Program-made: the position numbers and the translations under genes
Origin: Paramesorhizobium salinisoli
Lineage (GTDB): Bacteria; Pseudomonadota; Alphaproteobacteria; Rhizobiales; Rhizobiaceae
Assembly (NCBI RefSeq): GCF_003335045.1
Contig: NZ_QOZG01000010.1
Span: forward strand, 25,567-89,566
DNA length: 64,000 nucleotides
Direction of reading: 5' to 3'
The notes under the pieces: model-generated
The model's input: only the letters and a program-made list of their open reading frames with translations
Told to the model about the DNA's origin: nothing
The model's database searches: none
Shown: positions 27,341 through 36,668 of the stretch, piece by piece
Numbering within the stretch: the first letter of the stretch is position 1
Layout: every line of letters starts with the position of its first letter

Positions 27341-28096
27341 TCATTGCAGTACGGCGCGCAAATCCGATTGGACTTTCAGCATCGCAGGCAGCATGCTCTC
27401 CAGGAGATCGCTGATCTCCACATGGGCTGCAGGCGCGCCAATATTCAGCGCCGCAACCACCGCCCCACGGTGATTGAAGACTGGCACGGCGATGGAGCGC
27501 AGCCCAAGTTCCAGCTCCTGATCGTTGATCGCGTAGCCTTGCGCGCGGATGCGTCCTAATTCTTCGATCAGCCGATCGGGCTCGGTCCTGGTGAAGGGGG
27601 TACGCGATTTCAGCTCAGTGCGCTCCAGCACGCTACGAGCTTCTGCTTCACCGAGCCACGCGAGAAGAACACGCCCCATCGAGGCGCAATAAGCGGGCAG
27701 TCGGCTTCCGGCCATCAGATTAATCGACATGACGCGTATCTGCGCGGCGCGAGCGATATAAACAATCTCCGTTCCGTCGAGCACCGAAGCAGAGGCGCTT
27801 TCGCCGACCACATCGGAAAGGCGATCAAGATGCGGCTGGATGATCGTAGGCAAAGGTGTGGCTGAAAGATAAGCATGGCCCAGCCGCAGGATCTTCGGCA
27901 ACAGCATAAAGAACTTGCCGTCATATTCGGCATAGCCGAGTTGCGCGAGCGTGAGCAGGCACCGGCGCGCCGTCGCCCGGTCCAGACCGGTGATCCTCGA
28001 TACTTCGGCAATGGAAAGGCGCGACTTGTCCTCGCCAAAGGCTTCGATTACCCGCAATCCCTTGGCAAACCCGCCGACAAAATCCGTCTCGCGCAT
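27341..28096 (-). CDS. pcaR: IclR family regulator of pca/pob genes
   Basis: A 251-residue IclR protein. The N-terminal winged helix includes FVGGFAKGLRVIEAFGEDKS and SIAEVSRITGLDRATARRCL; the C-terminal effector domain has MSINLMAGSRLPAYCASMGR and the closing VAALNIGAPAAHVE. PcaR in rhizobia activates pcaIJF in response to 3-oxoadipate; PobR-type IclR proteins control pobA. This gene is divergent from pcaI and upstream of the broken pobA in the same direction, so either role is possible. I favour PcaR because an inverted repeat is centred in the pcaR-pcaI gap. Confidence 0.85.
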   Translation of the reverse strand: MRETDFVGGFAKGLRVIEAFGEDKSRLSIAEVSRITGLDRATARRCLLTLAQLGYAEYDGKFFMLLPKILRLGHAYLSATPLPTIIQPHLDRLSDVVGESASASVLDGTEIVYIARAAQIRVMSINLMAGSRLPAYCASMGRVLLAWLGEAEARSVLERTELKSRTPFTRTEPDRLIEELGRIRAQGYAINDQELELGLRSIAVPVFNHRGAVVAALNIGAPAAHVEISDLLESMLPAMLKVQSDLRAVLQ

Positions 28097-28124
28097 ATGA
28101 CACTCTCCATTTCCTTCGGTCTAT

Positions 28125-28163
28125 TTTGTGCGATAATTGAACAAAAATCAAATACCGCACAAA
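28125..28163. promoter_or_regulatory. Inverted repeat between pcaR and pcaI, probable IclR operator
   Basis: TTTGTGCGATA at 28125 is mirrored by TACCGCACAAA ending at 28163 (10 of 11 paired), in the 159 bp divergent region. A similar half site, TTGCACAAAT, lies near 27245 upstream of the pobA remnant. Confidence 0.55.
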
Positions 28164-28255
28164 TGAATTGACCATTTCGGAGCTGATTGGCTAACTCCTG
28201 CGGGAATGACGCTGGAGTTCGGATTTAAGCCGTTGCTCTCGGCACGGAGGTCTTC

Positions 28256-28963
28256 ATGGATAAAACAATCGGAAGTCTGCCGGAGGCAATCGCCGAAATA
28301 GGCGATGGCGCTACCCTCATGATCGGGGGCTTTGGCGGATCCGGTGCGCCGATCGAGCTTATTCATGCTTTGATCGACAAAGGACCGAAAAACCTGACGG
28401 TTATCAACAACAATGCGGGCAATGGACGTATCGGCATTGCCGCCATGATCGATGCAGGCATGGTCAGGAAGATGATCTGCTCGTTTCCGCGTTCCTCCGA
28501 TCCGCGCGCCTTCACAGACAAATATCTTGCTGGAGAGATCGAGCTTGAGCTGGTTGCGCAAGGAACACTCGCCGAACGCATCCGCGCAGGCGGTGCAGGT
28601 ATTCCTGCGTTCTATACGCCGACGGCTTATGGCACCGAACTGGCTGAGGGCAAAGTCATCGCTGAGTTCGACGGTCGCCCCTATGTGCAGGAGCGCTGGC
28701 TGAAGGCGGACTTCGCGCTGATCAAAGCCCATATCGGCGATATTCACGGCAATCTCACCTATCGAATGGCAGCGCGCAATTTCAACCCGCTGATGTGCAT
28801 GGCGGCGACCAGGACCATCGTGCAGGCGTCGCAGATCGTGCCGCTCGGTGGTATCAAACCTGAGAACGTCATCACCCCCGGCATCTTCGTTGATCGCGTC
28901 GTTGAAGTCGCAACCCCGCGACAGGAAGAAGAACTCACACGGGCAGGAGTGGCTTACGCATGA
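28256..28963 (+). CDS. pcaI: 3-oxoadipate CoA-transferase subunit A
   Basis: A 235-residue alpha subunit of the CoA-transferase that moves CoA from succinyl-CoA to 3-oxoadipate. GATLMIGGFGGSGAPIELI near residue 20 is the oxyanion-loop glycine motif of family I CoA-transferases. PTAYGTELAEGKVIAEFDGR and ALIKAHIGDIHGNLTYR are also typical. The last base pairs overlap the pcaJ start (ATGA), ensuring equal subunit synthesis. Confidence 0.95.
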   Translation: MDKTIGSLPEAIAEIGDGATLMIGGFGGSGAPIELIHALIDKGPKNLTVINNNAGNGRIGIAAMIDAGMVRKMICSFPRSSDPRAFTDKYLAGEIELELVAQGTLAERIRAGGAGIPAFYTPTAYGTELAEGKVIAEFDGRPYVQERWLKADFALIKAHIGDIHGNLTYRMAARNFNPLMCMAATRTIVQASQIVPLGGIKPENVITPGIFVDRVVEVATPRQEEELTRAGVAYA

Positions 28964-29649
28964 CCATTGACACCCATGAGGACATCAAGCTTTCCAATGC
29001 CCAAATCGCCTGGCGCGCCGCGCAGGATATTGCTGATGGCGCCTATGTGAATCTCGGCATCGGCTTTCCGGAGATGGTTGCCCGCTACCAGCCAGCGGGT
29101 CGAGAGGCGATTTTCCATACCGAGAACGGTATTCTGGATTTCGGTGAGGCGCCACCCGAAGGCGAAGAGGACTGGGACCTGATCAATGCCGGCAAAAAGG
29201 CGGTAACGCTGAAGCCAGGCGCGTCCTTCTTTCACCATGCCGACAGCTTCGCCATGGTACGCGGCGGTCATCTCGATGTGGCGATCCTCGGAGCCTATCA
29301 AGTGGCCGAGAATGGTGATCTTGCCAACTGGCGCGTGGGTGCAAGAGGTGTTCCGGCGGTTGGCGGCGCAATGGACCTCGTGCACGGCGCCAAGCAGGTC
29401 GTCGTTATCACCGAACACGTGACCAGGAATGGAGAGCCGAAGCTGGTGGAACGATGCACCTTCCCGTTGACGGGGCTGGGCTGCATCACGCGCGTTTACA
29501 CCAGCCATGCCGTCATTGACATCGACAAAGGCCGTTTTGTCCTGCGCGAAAAACTGGCCGCCATGCCACTGGATGTGCTCCAGGCCATGACAGGCGCAAA
29601 GCTCCATATCGCGGGGCCTGTCGCTGATCTTGTCGTTCCCGAATTGTGA
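28960..29649 (+). CDS. pcaJ: 3-oxoadipate CoA-transferase subunit B
   Basis: A 229-residue beta subunit. The catalytic glutamate of family I CoA-transferases lies in the IFHTENGILDFGEAP segment near residue 50, with NLGIGFPEMVARY before it and GGHLDVAILGAYQVAENGDL after it. It forms the active enzyme with PcaI. The gene overlaps pcaI by 4 bp and ends 8 bp before the pcaF start. Confidence 0.95.
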   Translation: MTIDTHEDIKLSNAQIAWRAAQDIADGAYVNLGIGFPEMVARYQPAGREAIFHTENGILDFGEAPPEGEEDWDLINAGKKAVTLKPGASFFHHADSFAMVRGGHLDVAILGAYQVAENGDLANWRVGARGVPAVGGAMDLVHGAKQVVVITEHVTRNGEPKLVERCTFPLTGLGCITRVYTSHAVIDIDKGRFVLREKLAAMPLDVLQAMTGAKLHIAGPVADLVVPEL

Positions 29650-29657
29650 GGCTGACC

Positions 29658-30860
29658 ATGGCTGAAGCTTATATATGCGACTATGTCCGCACACCAATAG
29701 GCCGCTATGGTGGCGTGCTTTCCTCTGTTCGTGCGGACGATCTCGGCGCGATCCCTTTGAAGGCTTTGATGGAACGCAACCGCTCGGTCGACTGGCAAGC
29801 GGTTAACGATGTGATCTTCGGTTGCGCCAATCAGGCAGGCGAGGACAATCGCAATGTCGCGCGCATGTCGCTGCTGCTTGCAGGGTTCCCGGTTCGCGTG
29901 TCCGGCACGACGATCAACCGCCTCTGCGGATCGGGCATGGATGCCGTCATCACCGCGGCGCGCGCCATCAAGGCGGGCGAGGCGGATCTGATTATCGCCG
30001 GCGGTGTGGAAAGCATGAGCCGTGCGCCTTTAGTCATGCCTAAGGCGGATAGCGCCTTCTCGCGCAAGGCGGAGATTTTCGACACCACCATCGGCTGGCG
30101 CTTCATCAATCCGATGATGAAAAAGCAATATGGCGTCGATTCCATGCCCGAAACCGGAGAGAATGTCTCCGAAGAATATAAAATTTCGCGCCAGGATCAG
30201 GACATTTTTGCGTTGCGCAGCCAGGAGAAGGCCGCCGCGGCACAGGCCAACGGCCGTCTTGCGAAGGAAATCGCGCCGGTCACGATCCCCCAGCGCAAGG
30301 GCGATCCGCTTGTTGTTGAGAAGGATGAACATCCGCGCGCAACCAGTCTTGAAGCGCTGGCCAGATTGCCGACGCCCTTCCGAGAAGGCGGTACGGTGAC
30401 AGCGGGCAATTCATCAGGCGTCAATGACGGCGCGGCAGCGCTCATCATCGCCTCGGCAGCGGCAGCGAAGCAATATGGTTTGACGCCTATTGCCCGTATT
30501 GTGGGTGGCGCGGCTGCGGGCGTTCCTCCGCGTATCATGGGTATCGGACCTGCTCCGGCGACAAGGAAACTTTGCGCGCGCATCGGCATCGCGCCGGATG
30601 CCTTTGATGTGATTGAGCTGAATGAAGCCTTCGCTTCCCAAGGGCTCGCCGTGCTGCGTGAGCTCGATATCGCCGACGACGACAAACGCGTCAATCCGAA
30701 CGGCGGCGCCATCGCGCTTGGGCACCCGCTTGGGATGTCCGGTGCGCGCATTGCCGGAACCACGGCGCTGGAACTCTCGCTCAACGGTGGGAAGTATGCC
30801 CTGGCAACCATGTGTATCGGGGTTGGGCAGGGCATCGCTATTGCCCTCGAAAGGGCTTGA
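29658..30860 (+). CDS. pcaF: 3-oxoadipyl-CoA thiolase
   Basis: A 400-residue thiolase that cleaves 3-oxoadipyl-CoA to succinyl-CoA and acetyl-CoA, the last step of the pathway. The nucleophilic Cys is in TINRLCGSGMDAV, the catalytic His in NGGAIALGHPLGMSGAR and the second Cys in TMCIGVGQGIA. The ATG at 29658 gives MAEAYICDYVRTPIG, the usual start; a GTG four codons earlier is less likely. Synteny with pcaIJ supports PcaF over a general acetyl-CoA acetyltransferase. Confidence 0.95.
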   Translation: MAEAYICDYVRTPIGRYGGVLSSVRADDLGAIPLKALMERNRSVDWQAVNDVIFGCANQAGEDNRNVARMSLLLAGFPVRVSGTTINRLCGSGMDAVITAARAIKAGEADLIIAGGVESMSRAPLVMPKADSAFSRKAEIFDTTIGWRFINPMMKKQYGVDSMPETGENVSEEYKISRQDQDIFALRSQEKAAAAQANGRLAKEIAPVTIPQRKGDPLVVEKDEHPRATSLEALARLPTPFREGGTVTAGNSSGVNDGAAALIIASAAAAKQYGLTPIARIVGGAAAGVPPRIMGIGPAPATRKLCARIGIAPDAFDVIELNEAFASQGLAVLRELDIADDDKRVNPNGGAIALGHPLGMSGARIAGTTALELSLNGGKYALATMCIGVGQGIAIALERA

Positions 30861-31029
30861 GGCTGCTCCCGCTTGCAACTGAACATGCGGAAACGTACCA
30901 GCGCTTCCCGTTCGGGACTCTAAATCGTGATCGGGCAGCGAATGAGCACCGCATATGGGCGCCTGGCAATGCCCGGACCGGGCGACCATTTAGATTTCGT
31001 TCGCATGCCTGCCCATAGCGGCGTGACTG

Positions 31030-31775
31030 GCGGAAGCTGGCACAGACGAACAGGGTCCTCGATACGACCTCATATGCGGTCAAGGCCATAGAAGCCTTCA
31101 AGGCTCTCGGCGAAACGCACATTCCGGCAATGATTGTAGCCACCCCCGAAACCGATCGCTATCTGATGAGCCTCGTCGAAAATCTGGCGCGCAGACAGCA
31201 TTCCAGCCAGGATCTGCTGGCCGCCGTACAGGTACTTTCGGATCGAGGATACACACACGTCCAGATTGCTCAGAAGATCGGGCTGGAGCCGGGCTATATA
31301 CAGGCAATCCTTCAATTGCTGCGCGCGGAAGAGGAACGGCTGATAACCGCAGTTGAAAAAGGATGGCTCCCGCTTTCCCTCGCCGTGGAGTTCGCCAGAT
31401 CCAACGATGCCGATGTCCAGATCGCCATGATGGAGGCTTATGAAAAGGGCCCCCTCAAAGGAGATCAACTTCTGAAAGCCCGTCGGCTGGTCGAAAAACG
31501 CAAGGCATTCGGTCAAAAGTACCAGAAAACGATCCCCCGCACCGACAAGCCCATGACAGCGGCAAGGCTGGCCCAGACGTTTCAGGAAGAAGTCCGTCGT
31601 CAGCGCCTCGCGATTCAGAAGGCGGATGTTGCGGAGCAACGATTGCTATTCGTCGTCTCCGCCATGCGCAAACTTCATTCGGAGGAGCATTTCAGGACTC
31701 TTTTACCGCTCGGAAGGGATCGTCGACATGCCCAAGCCGCTTGCTGACCTTCTTTTTGGGAACCTTACCGCATGA
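31030..31775 (+). pseudogene. ParB/RepB-like partition gene, truncated and frameshifted
   Basis: A first frame reads DEQGPRYDLICGQG, part of the ParB nuclease-like domain. After a shift near 31090 another frame reads EAFKALGETHIPAMIV, LMSLVENLARRQHSSQDLL and a helix-turn-helix QKIGLEPGYIQAILQLLRAE through to FRTLLPL. A second shift near 31705 gives EGIVDMPKPLADLLFGNLTA and a stop overlapping the next gene (ATGA). The N-terminal ~60 residues are missing. Such ParB/RepB-like pairs accompany large serine recombinases in rhizobial mobile elements. They are unlikely to be the replicon's own partition system. Confidence 0.7.
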
Positions 31776-32660
31776 ACCGATCCAGCTTCGAACAACATAC
31801 TATCACCGTCCCGCTGAACGACATTCTTCCGACTCGCCCCCTTCCCGCTGGCCTCAAGCACTCGCCAAAGTTCAAGACGATCCTCGCATCGATACAGGAA
31901 GTCGGCATCATAGAGTCTCTTGCGGTATTCCCCGAAAAGGGCCGGAAACGCGATGAAAAAAATATCCTTCTCGACGGTCATCTGCGGTTCGAATGCCTGA
32001 AGATTCTCGGTGCCACACATGCCGTCTGCCTCCTGTCGAATGACGATGAAGGGTTCACGTTCAACCGCCAGGTTAATCGGCTGAGCGCCGTGCAGGAGCA
32101 CCGCATGATTATGCAGGCGATTGCGAAGAAGGTTCCCCCTGAACGTATAGCCAAAGCGCTCAACGTCAATGTTGAGCACATCCGTGAACGCCAACGCATG
32201 CTGGATGGCATCGCGCCCGAAGTAGTGGAACTGCTGAAAGACAGATTGGCGGCGCGCAGCGTGTTTTCAATCCTTCGCAAGATGAAGCCCATGAGACAGA
32301 TCGAAGCCGCAGAAATGATGATCGCGGCAAATCGCTTCACGATGACGTACGCCGCCATGATCCTCTCGGCAACACGTCCGGAGTTTCTACTTGAGCCAAA
32401 GAAGCCGATAGAAGCATCGGTGGAAGATATTGCCCGCATGGAGCGGGAAATGGAAAAGCTCTATCAGGATTATCGGACAGTCCAGGACACGCTCGGGATA
32501 CAATGCTCGTCCTCGTGGTAGCAAAGGCTACGTTTCCCGTTTGATGCGAAATGAGGCCATTGTGGACCATCTCCTGCGTTATCATGCCGATATGGCAGGT
32601 AAACTGGAAAAAGTCATGGAAGCCATCCAAGCCGATGCCATGTCGTTTGAAAGGGAATGA
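31772..32660 (+). pseudogene. RepB-like partition protein with two C-terminal frameshifts
   Basis: The main frame (249 residues) has a ParB-type domain with LLDGHLRFECLKILGATHAV and NRQVNRLSAVQEHRMIMQAI, a helix-turn-helix IAKALNVNVEHIRERQRMLD and the RepB-family segment LLKDRLAARSVFSILRKMKP. It ends early at QCSSSW. Restoring one G near 32499 and one A near 32523 gives TMLVLVVAK then KGYVSRLMRNEAIVDHLLRY and the normal C-terminus AIQADAMSFERE. The N-terminal 240 residues could still be made. Both losses are in homopolymer runs, so sequencing error is possible. Confidence 0.7.
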
Positions 32661-32945
32661 CATCAGCGCCAGGTTCAGGCTGCCATTCAAAATCCGAGCG
32701 ATACATAGATTGCTATGGCGCGGCGCCGGCATTACACAATCCGCAGCGAAATACCGACATAGTTACATTCCAGCTTCACGGAACGTGATCGCGGCAAAGC
32801 GACATAATCCCTTGAAATGTAGACTGTCCTTTTTATACGCATGGTATCCTAAACACCGCACGGGCACGCGCCGGATCTTTTCTTTTAATGGCGAACAATC
32901 CTTCCATGGTCTCTGCCCCTTCCGGGCATGGGATTTCTAGAGACG
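32661..32945. other. No recognisable gene
   Basis: This 285 bp AT-richer gap between the RepB-like gene and the small protein at 32946 has no convincing frame. It probably holds the promoter for the small gene. Confidence 0.5.
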
Positions 32946-33152
32946 ATGGCGCTTAAACAGGACAAGATCAGCATCGAAGTCTTCGGATCTTCAGCCTCAC
33001 CGGAAACGGCGCAGAACGATGGTGATCGCGCCGACGAAGCGATCCTGATCCTTGCCCGGCTAATCGGCAGGCAGATCGCCCGCGAAGAGTTCAAGCGGAA
33101 GACCGCGCTGGAGCGCAAGGCGCGAAATCGGCAGGCGCTCGGGAATGCGTGA
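32946..33152 (+). CDS. Small island protein with ARLIGRQIAREEF motif
   Basis: A 68-residue charged protein of unknown function. The C-terminal helix DEAILILARLIGRQIAREEF matches AVVLSIARLIGKQMAREDF in the small protein encoded at 36669-36884. Both genes lie upstream of a large serine recombinase gene, suggesting a recombinase-associated family, perhaps a directionality factor or accessory protein. That role is inference; the protein has no recognisable DNA-binding motif. Confidence 0.55.
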   Translation: MALKQDKISIEVFGSSASPETAQNDGDRADEAILILARLIGRQIAREEFKRKTALERKARNRQALGNA

Positions 33153-33218
33153 CATCGCCCTTGCAAGAAGACGAATTACACGTATAATTCAGGTATTCTA
33201 TTTGAAAGGATGCCTGCC

Positions 33219-33473
33219 ATGCCAACCGTCGGTTCCCTCGAATTCCAGCGCAAGTTCGGCGAGTTCCAGCATCAGGCGCAGCGTGAGCCGGTGGAGATTA
33301 CCCGTCATGGGCGGCGCGAGTTCGTGCTGATGTCCGCCGACCATTACGATTGGCTCCGTGCCGCAGCACAGCGGACGCATCGCACGACGGACGCCGCTGA
33401 TGTAGTGATCGACGCAGTGGAGCGCGCCGAGATGGGCCCGGAACATGCGCATCTCGACGAGTTGCTGAAGTAA
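33219..33473 (+). CDS. Phd/YefM-type antitoxin
   Basis: An 84-residue antitoxin starting MPTVGSLEFQRKFGEFQHQA, with REPVEITRHGRREFVLMSAD, the Phd/YefM fold signature, followed by DHYDWLRAA. The C-terminal acidic tail would neutralise the toxin. The ATG at 33219 has AAAGGA 10 bp before it; the ATG at 33210 is too close to that site. It is followed 10 bp later by the toxin gene. Confidence 0.8.
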   Translation: MPTVGSLEFQRKFGEFQHQAQREPVEITRHGRREFVLMSADHYDWLRAAAQRTHRTTDAADVVIDAVERAEMGPEHAHLDELLK

Positions 33474-33483
33474 GGCCGACGGC

Positions 33484-33909
33484 GTGGCGATCCCTGAACC
33501 GAAGCCCGGCCTCGTCATTCGCTACGATTATCTCTGGACACATGAGGCCGCAGCCGGCCAGGATCAGGGCAAGAACCGTCCGACCTGCCTCGTCGCCGCG
33601 ACAGATAGTATGGTACGTCCCCGCCATGTGGTGCTCTTGCCGATCACGCACACCGCGCCCGCCGGCGATACGGTCGGCATCGAGATCCCGGCGAAGGTGA
33701 AGCAGGCCATCGGTCTTGATGACGCGCCGAGCTGGGTGATCGTCTCAGAGCATAATGTCGACGAATGGCCCAATGGCGGCCTGTCGCCGGTTCCCGGCAA
33801 GCGGGGAGAATTTAACTATGGCTTCATTCCGCCGGGGCTGTTCGCCAAGATCAGGGCCAGTTTTCTGGAACTGGCCCGCGCAAAGAAGAGCGGCGCGGTG
33901 CGCCGCTGA
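33484..33909 (+). CDS. PemK/MazF-like growth inhibitor toxin
   Basis: A 141-residue protein with a GTG start. The motif KPGLVIRYDYLWTHEAAAGQ, then NRPTCLVAATD and VLLPITHTAP, fit the SH3-like PemK/MazF ribonuclease fold. Its place directly after a Phd-type antitoxin makes a type II toxin-antitoxin pair, probably mRNA-cutting. The end, PGLFAKIRASFLELARA, is typical of alphaproteobacterial members of this branch. The pair lies between the small island protein and a broken recombinase gene and may stabilise the island. Confidence 0.75.
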   Translation: MAIPEPKPGLVIRYDYLWTHEAAAGQDQGKNRPTCLVAATDSMVRPRHVVLLPITHTAPAGDTVGIEIPAKVKQAIGLDDAPSWVIVSEHNVDEWPNGGLSPVPGKRGEFNYGFIPPGLFAKIRASFLELARAKKSGAVRR

Positions 33910-33935
33910 CCACGGAGCTGTGAAAGGACTGAACG

Positions 33936-34799
33936 ATGACCCGCGTTGCATGTATGCCCGCTATTCCTCCGACAATCAGCGCGACGCCTCGATCGACGAC
34001 CAGTTTCGCATCTGCAGGGAGCAGGCGAAGCGCGAGGGATGGAAGATCGTCGGAGCTTATAAGGATGCGGGCATCTCTGGCTCGAGCATGATCCTACGGC
34101 CAGGCTGGCCAGTTCGACATGGTGCTGGCCGAGGCTCTGGATCGTTTCTCGCGTGACCAGGCTGACGTTGCAACGCTCTACAAACATCTGAAGTTCGCCG
34201 GCGTGCCGATCGTCACCTTGAGACGAACCGCCTGAACCGGGAACGTCGCTCAAACGGCGATGCCTGGAAGGCGGAGCTGCTGAAGATCGAGAAGCAGATC
34301 AGGGGCATCATCGAGGCGATCAAGGCCGGCATGTTCCATGAGAGCATGAAGGCCGACATGGATGCGCTGGAGGCGCGCAAGAGCGAGCTGACCGCCCTCC
34401 TCTCCGACATCCCGAGGATGTGCCGGACCTGCTGCCGAGCGTTTCAGCGATCTATGCAAAGAAGGTCGCAAAACTGACGGAAACGCTGAACAGCCCGAAG
34501 AGCGTCTGCAAGCGGCGGAGGCCATGCGGATGCTAATCGAGAAGATCGTGCTGACGCCAGGACCGAACAGGGGCGAGATCGATGCGCTTTTGTACGGCGA
34601 AATGGGTACGATCCTGAGCTGGGTAGAGCAGCAAGCCGTTGGGAATGCTGGAAAAAACAAAACTCCCGGCGCTTTCGCATCGGGAGTGTCTGAATCGGTG
34701 GTTGCGGGGGCTGGCTTCGACTGGCGGCATAAAACCGGCTGGCCGATTGGTTTCTTCCGCCTTGGCGAAGTCGAGGATACCGAACAACTCGCCGCGTAG
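33936..34799 (+). pseudogene. Large serine recombinase, multiply broken
   Basis: The N-terminal catalytic region survives as MYARYSSDNQRDASIDDQF... GAYKDAGISGSSMILRPG, after a frameshift at codon 5. A short deletion leads to FDMVLAEALDRFSRDQADVA and GVPIVTL. About 370 residues are then missing, and the sequence resumes at ETNRLNRERRSNGDAWKAEL. Two further one-base losses occur near 34412 and 34500 before EKIVLTPGPNRGEIDALLYG and the end SESVVAGAGFD. No functional recombinase can result. Its 3' end collides with the intact, oppositely oriented recombinase gene. Confidence 0.88.
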
Positions 34800-36341
34800 C
34801 TCGGCATGGACTTCGCCCCGCTTCTGGCCGGGAGTAAGAACGATTTCACCGATGAGCGAGCGCAGCGATTCCGCTGCCTGCCGTCCGCCTTCGGGATCGT
34901 TCAGCGCCTCGGTGAAGCGCTCGACGCGAAGCCGGTAGGCATTGGCGATGTTGGGGTGAATGTCGGGAACGTCCGCCGGAGCTTTCGCCATGCGGGCGGT
35001 GATTTCCGCCTTCTGCCGCTCAAGCTCGTCCATGCGTGCCTTCATGCTCGGCTGATACATGCCATCTTCAATGGCGGCGATGATGCCAGCTATCGCCTTT
35101 TCGATCTTGGCGAGGGCCTTCTGATCGGCGGCGGCTTGTGCGCGGCGGTCATGGTTCAGGCGGTTCATCTCCGCTGCATAGGCGCGGATGGCTTCTGCTA
35201 CCACTTCCGACGATACCAGCTTTTCCTTGAGGCCGGACAGCACACGCGCCTCGATGTTCTGGCGGGTAATGGTGCGGTTGTTGTCGCAAGTGCCGCGCCG
35301 ATGATGATTGAGGCAGCCATAGCGGTTCGGCGTGATGATGCCGACCTTGCCGCTACAGCATCCACAGGTGAGAAGCCCGGAAAGAAGGGAAACAGGCCGG
35401 TTCGCCAGATGAATGCGCTTCATGCGGCCTTCGCGGGTGTTGGCCGGATTCGGCCCGAAGATGGCCGATATCTGTTTCTGGCGGGCGCGCACGGCATTCC
35501 ATAGTTCATCGTCCACGATGCGTAGGTGCGGAACCTCGGTCCTAATCCACGCGCTTTCGGGATTGATGCGCGAGACGCGCTTGCCGGTGGACGGGTCCTT
35601 GACGAAGCGCAGCCGGTTCCAGACCAAAACACCAGCATATAGCTCGTTGTTGATGATGCCGGTGCCGCGCGAAACATGGCCGCGAATGCTTGTGTCACCC
35701 CATGCGCGCCCAAGCGGACCGGGAACCCCTTCCCGGTTGAGGTCAACCGCAATGGCCTTCGGGCTTTTGCCCGATGCAAATTCGCGGAATATGCGGCGAA
35801 TGGTTTCCGCCTCCTCCGGGATAATCTCCCGGTCGCCCCGGATCGGCTCGCCGTTGGCGTCAACTTTCTTGAGAACACAATAGCCATAACAAAGTCCGCC
35901 GCCTGCCTTGCCCTTCTCCACCCTGCCCCGCAAGCCGCGATGCGTCTTCATCGCAAGGTCTTTCAGGAACAGCGCGTTCATCGTGCCTTTCAAGCCGACA
36001 TGAAGCTCGCTGATTTCGCCCTCTGCCAAGGTGACGATGCTGACGCCTGCAAACTTCAGATGCTTGTAGAGGGTCGCAACGTCCGCCTGATCGCGGCTGA
36101 TACGGTCCAGCGCTTCCGCCAGCAGAATATTGAACTCACCGCGCTGTGCGTCCCGCACAAGCCGCTGGATACCGGAACGCAGGATCGTGCTCGATCCCGA
36201 TATGGCAGCGTCCTCATAGGAACCGACGATCTCCCACCGCTCCTGTCGCGCATGGTCCCGGCAAAGCCGGAATTGATCCTCGATTGACGCCTCGCTCTGG
36301 TTGTCGGACGAATAGCGAGCATAAAGGGCAACGCGGGTCAT
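34533..36341 (-). CDS. Large serine recombinase with a replaced C-terminal tail
   Basis: A 602-residue serine recombinase. The resolvase domain has Ser11 in YARYSSDNQ and ALDRISRDQADV near residue 77. The recombinase domain includes IPEEAETIRRIFREFASGKS, and a zinc ribbon is formed by C326/C329 and C343/C352. A coiled-coil region follows at about 385-440. Such enzymes integrate and excise mobile elements. Residues from about 542 onward are encoded by the antisense strand of the neighbouring broken recombinase, so the natural end was replaced. The catalytic and DNA-binding parts look intact. It probably belongs with AlpA upstream. Confidence 0.87.
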   Translation of the reverse strand: MTRVALYARYSSDNQSEASIEDQFRLCRDHARQERWEIVGSYEDAAISGSSTILRSGIQRLVRDAQRGEFNILLAEALDRISRDQADVATLYKHLKFAGVSIVTLAEGEISELHVGLKGTMNALFLKDLAMKTHRGLRGRVEKGKAGGGLCYGYCVLKKVDANGEPIRGDREIIPEEAETIRRIFREFASGKSPKAIAVDLNREGVPGPLGRAWGDTSIRGHVSRGTGIINNELYAGVLVWNRLRFVKDPSTGKRVSRINPESAWIRTEVPHLRIVDDELWNAVRARQKQISAIFGPNPANTREGRMKRIHLANRPVSLLSGLLTCGCCSGKVGIITPNRYGCLNHHRRGTCDNNRTITRQNIEARVLSGLKEKLVSSEVVAEAIRAYAAEMNRLNHDRRAQAAADQKALAKIEKAIAGIIAAIEDGMYQPSMKARMDELERQKAEITARMAKAPADVPDIHPNIANAYRLRVERFTEALNDPEGGRQAAESLRSLIGEIVLTPGQKRGEVHAELRGELFGILDFAKAEETNRPAGFMPPVEASPRNHRFRHSRCESAGSFVFSSIPNGLLLYPAQDRTHFAVQKRIDLAPVRSWRQHDLLD

Positions 36342-36668
36342 GCTATGGCTCCTCCTTCATCGGGCAATGTTCTGCGGCTGGGCCGGGTCTGTCACGGCTG
36401 GCGCTGCTTGCCAGCGCACGCCCCGCCTTTCTTGCTTCAGAAGCCCACGCCGGAACGAAGCCGACCCGGTCAAGGCTGATGCGCAGCATCACCGCGAAGC
36501 GGCTTGGCCTTGAGGGGGCGGCTTCGTTCCGGCCCAATGCCTGCAAGCCCAAAAAGGCTTTCATCGCACCACGCAGGTTCAAACTGTGCGGCCTTCCCTG
36601 AATCCTAAATGGAAGGAGCGTTCCGAGGCAAGCCGTTTCCCGTCCTCCCCGCACAGACAGTGGCAAGG
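36342..36668. other. Long leader before the recombinase gene
   Basis: A 327 bp stretch between the small protein gene and the recombinase gene. One minus-strand frame is open across it, but its composition (Arg/Ala/Pro-rich, no motif) gives no support for a real protein. It may hold a promoter or a recombination site. Confidence 0.4.

Noticed and set aside
36343..36666. A 107-residue minus-strand frame before the recombinase gene
   Set aside because: Open by composition only; no ribosome site or motif. Recorded as a leader region.
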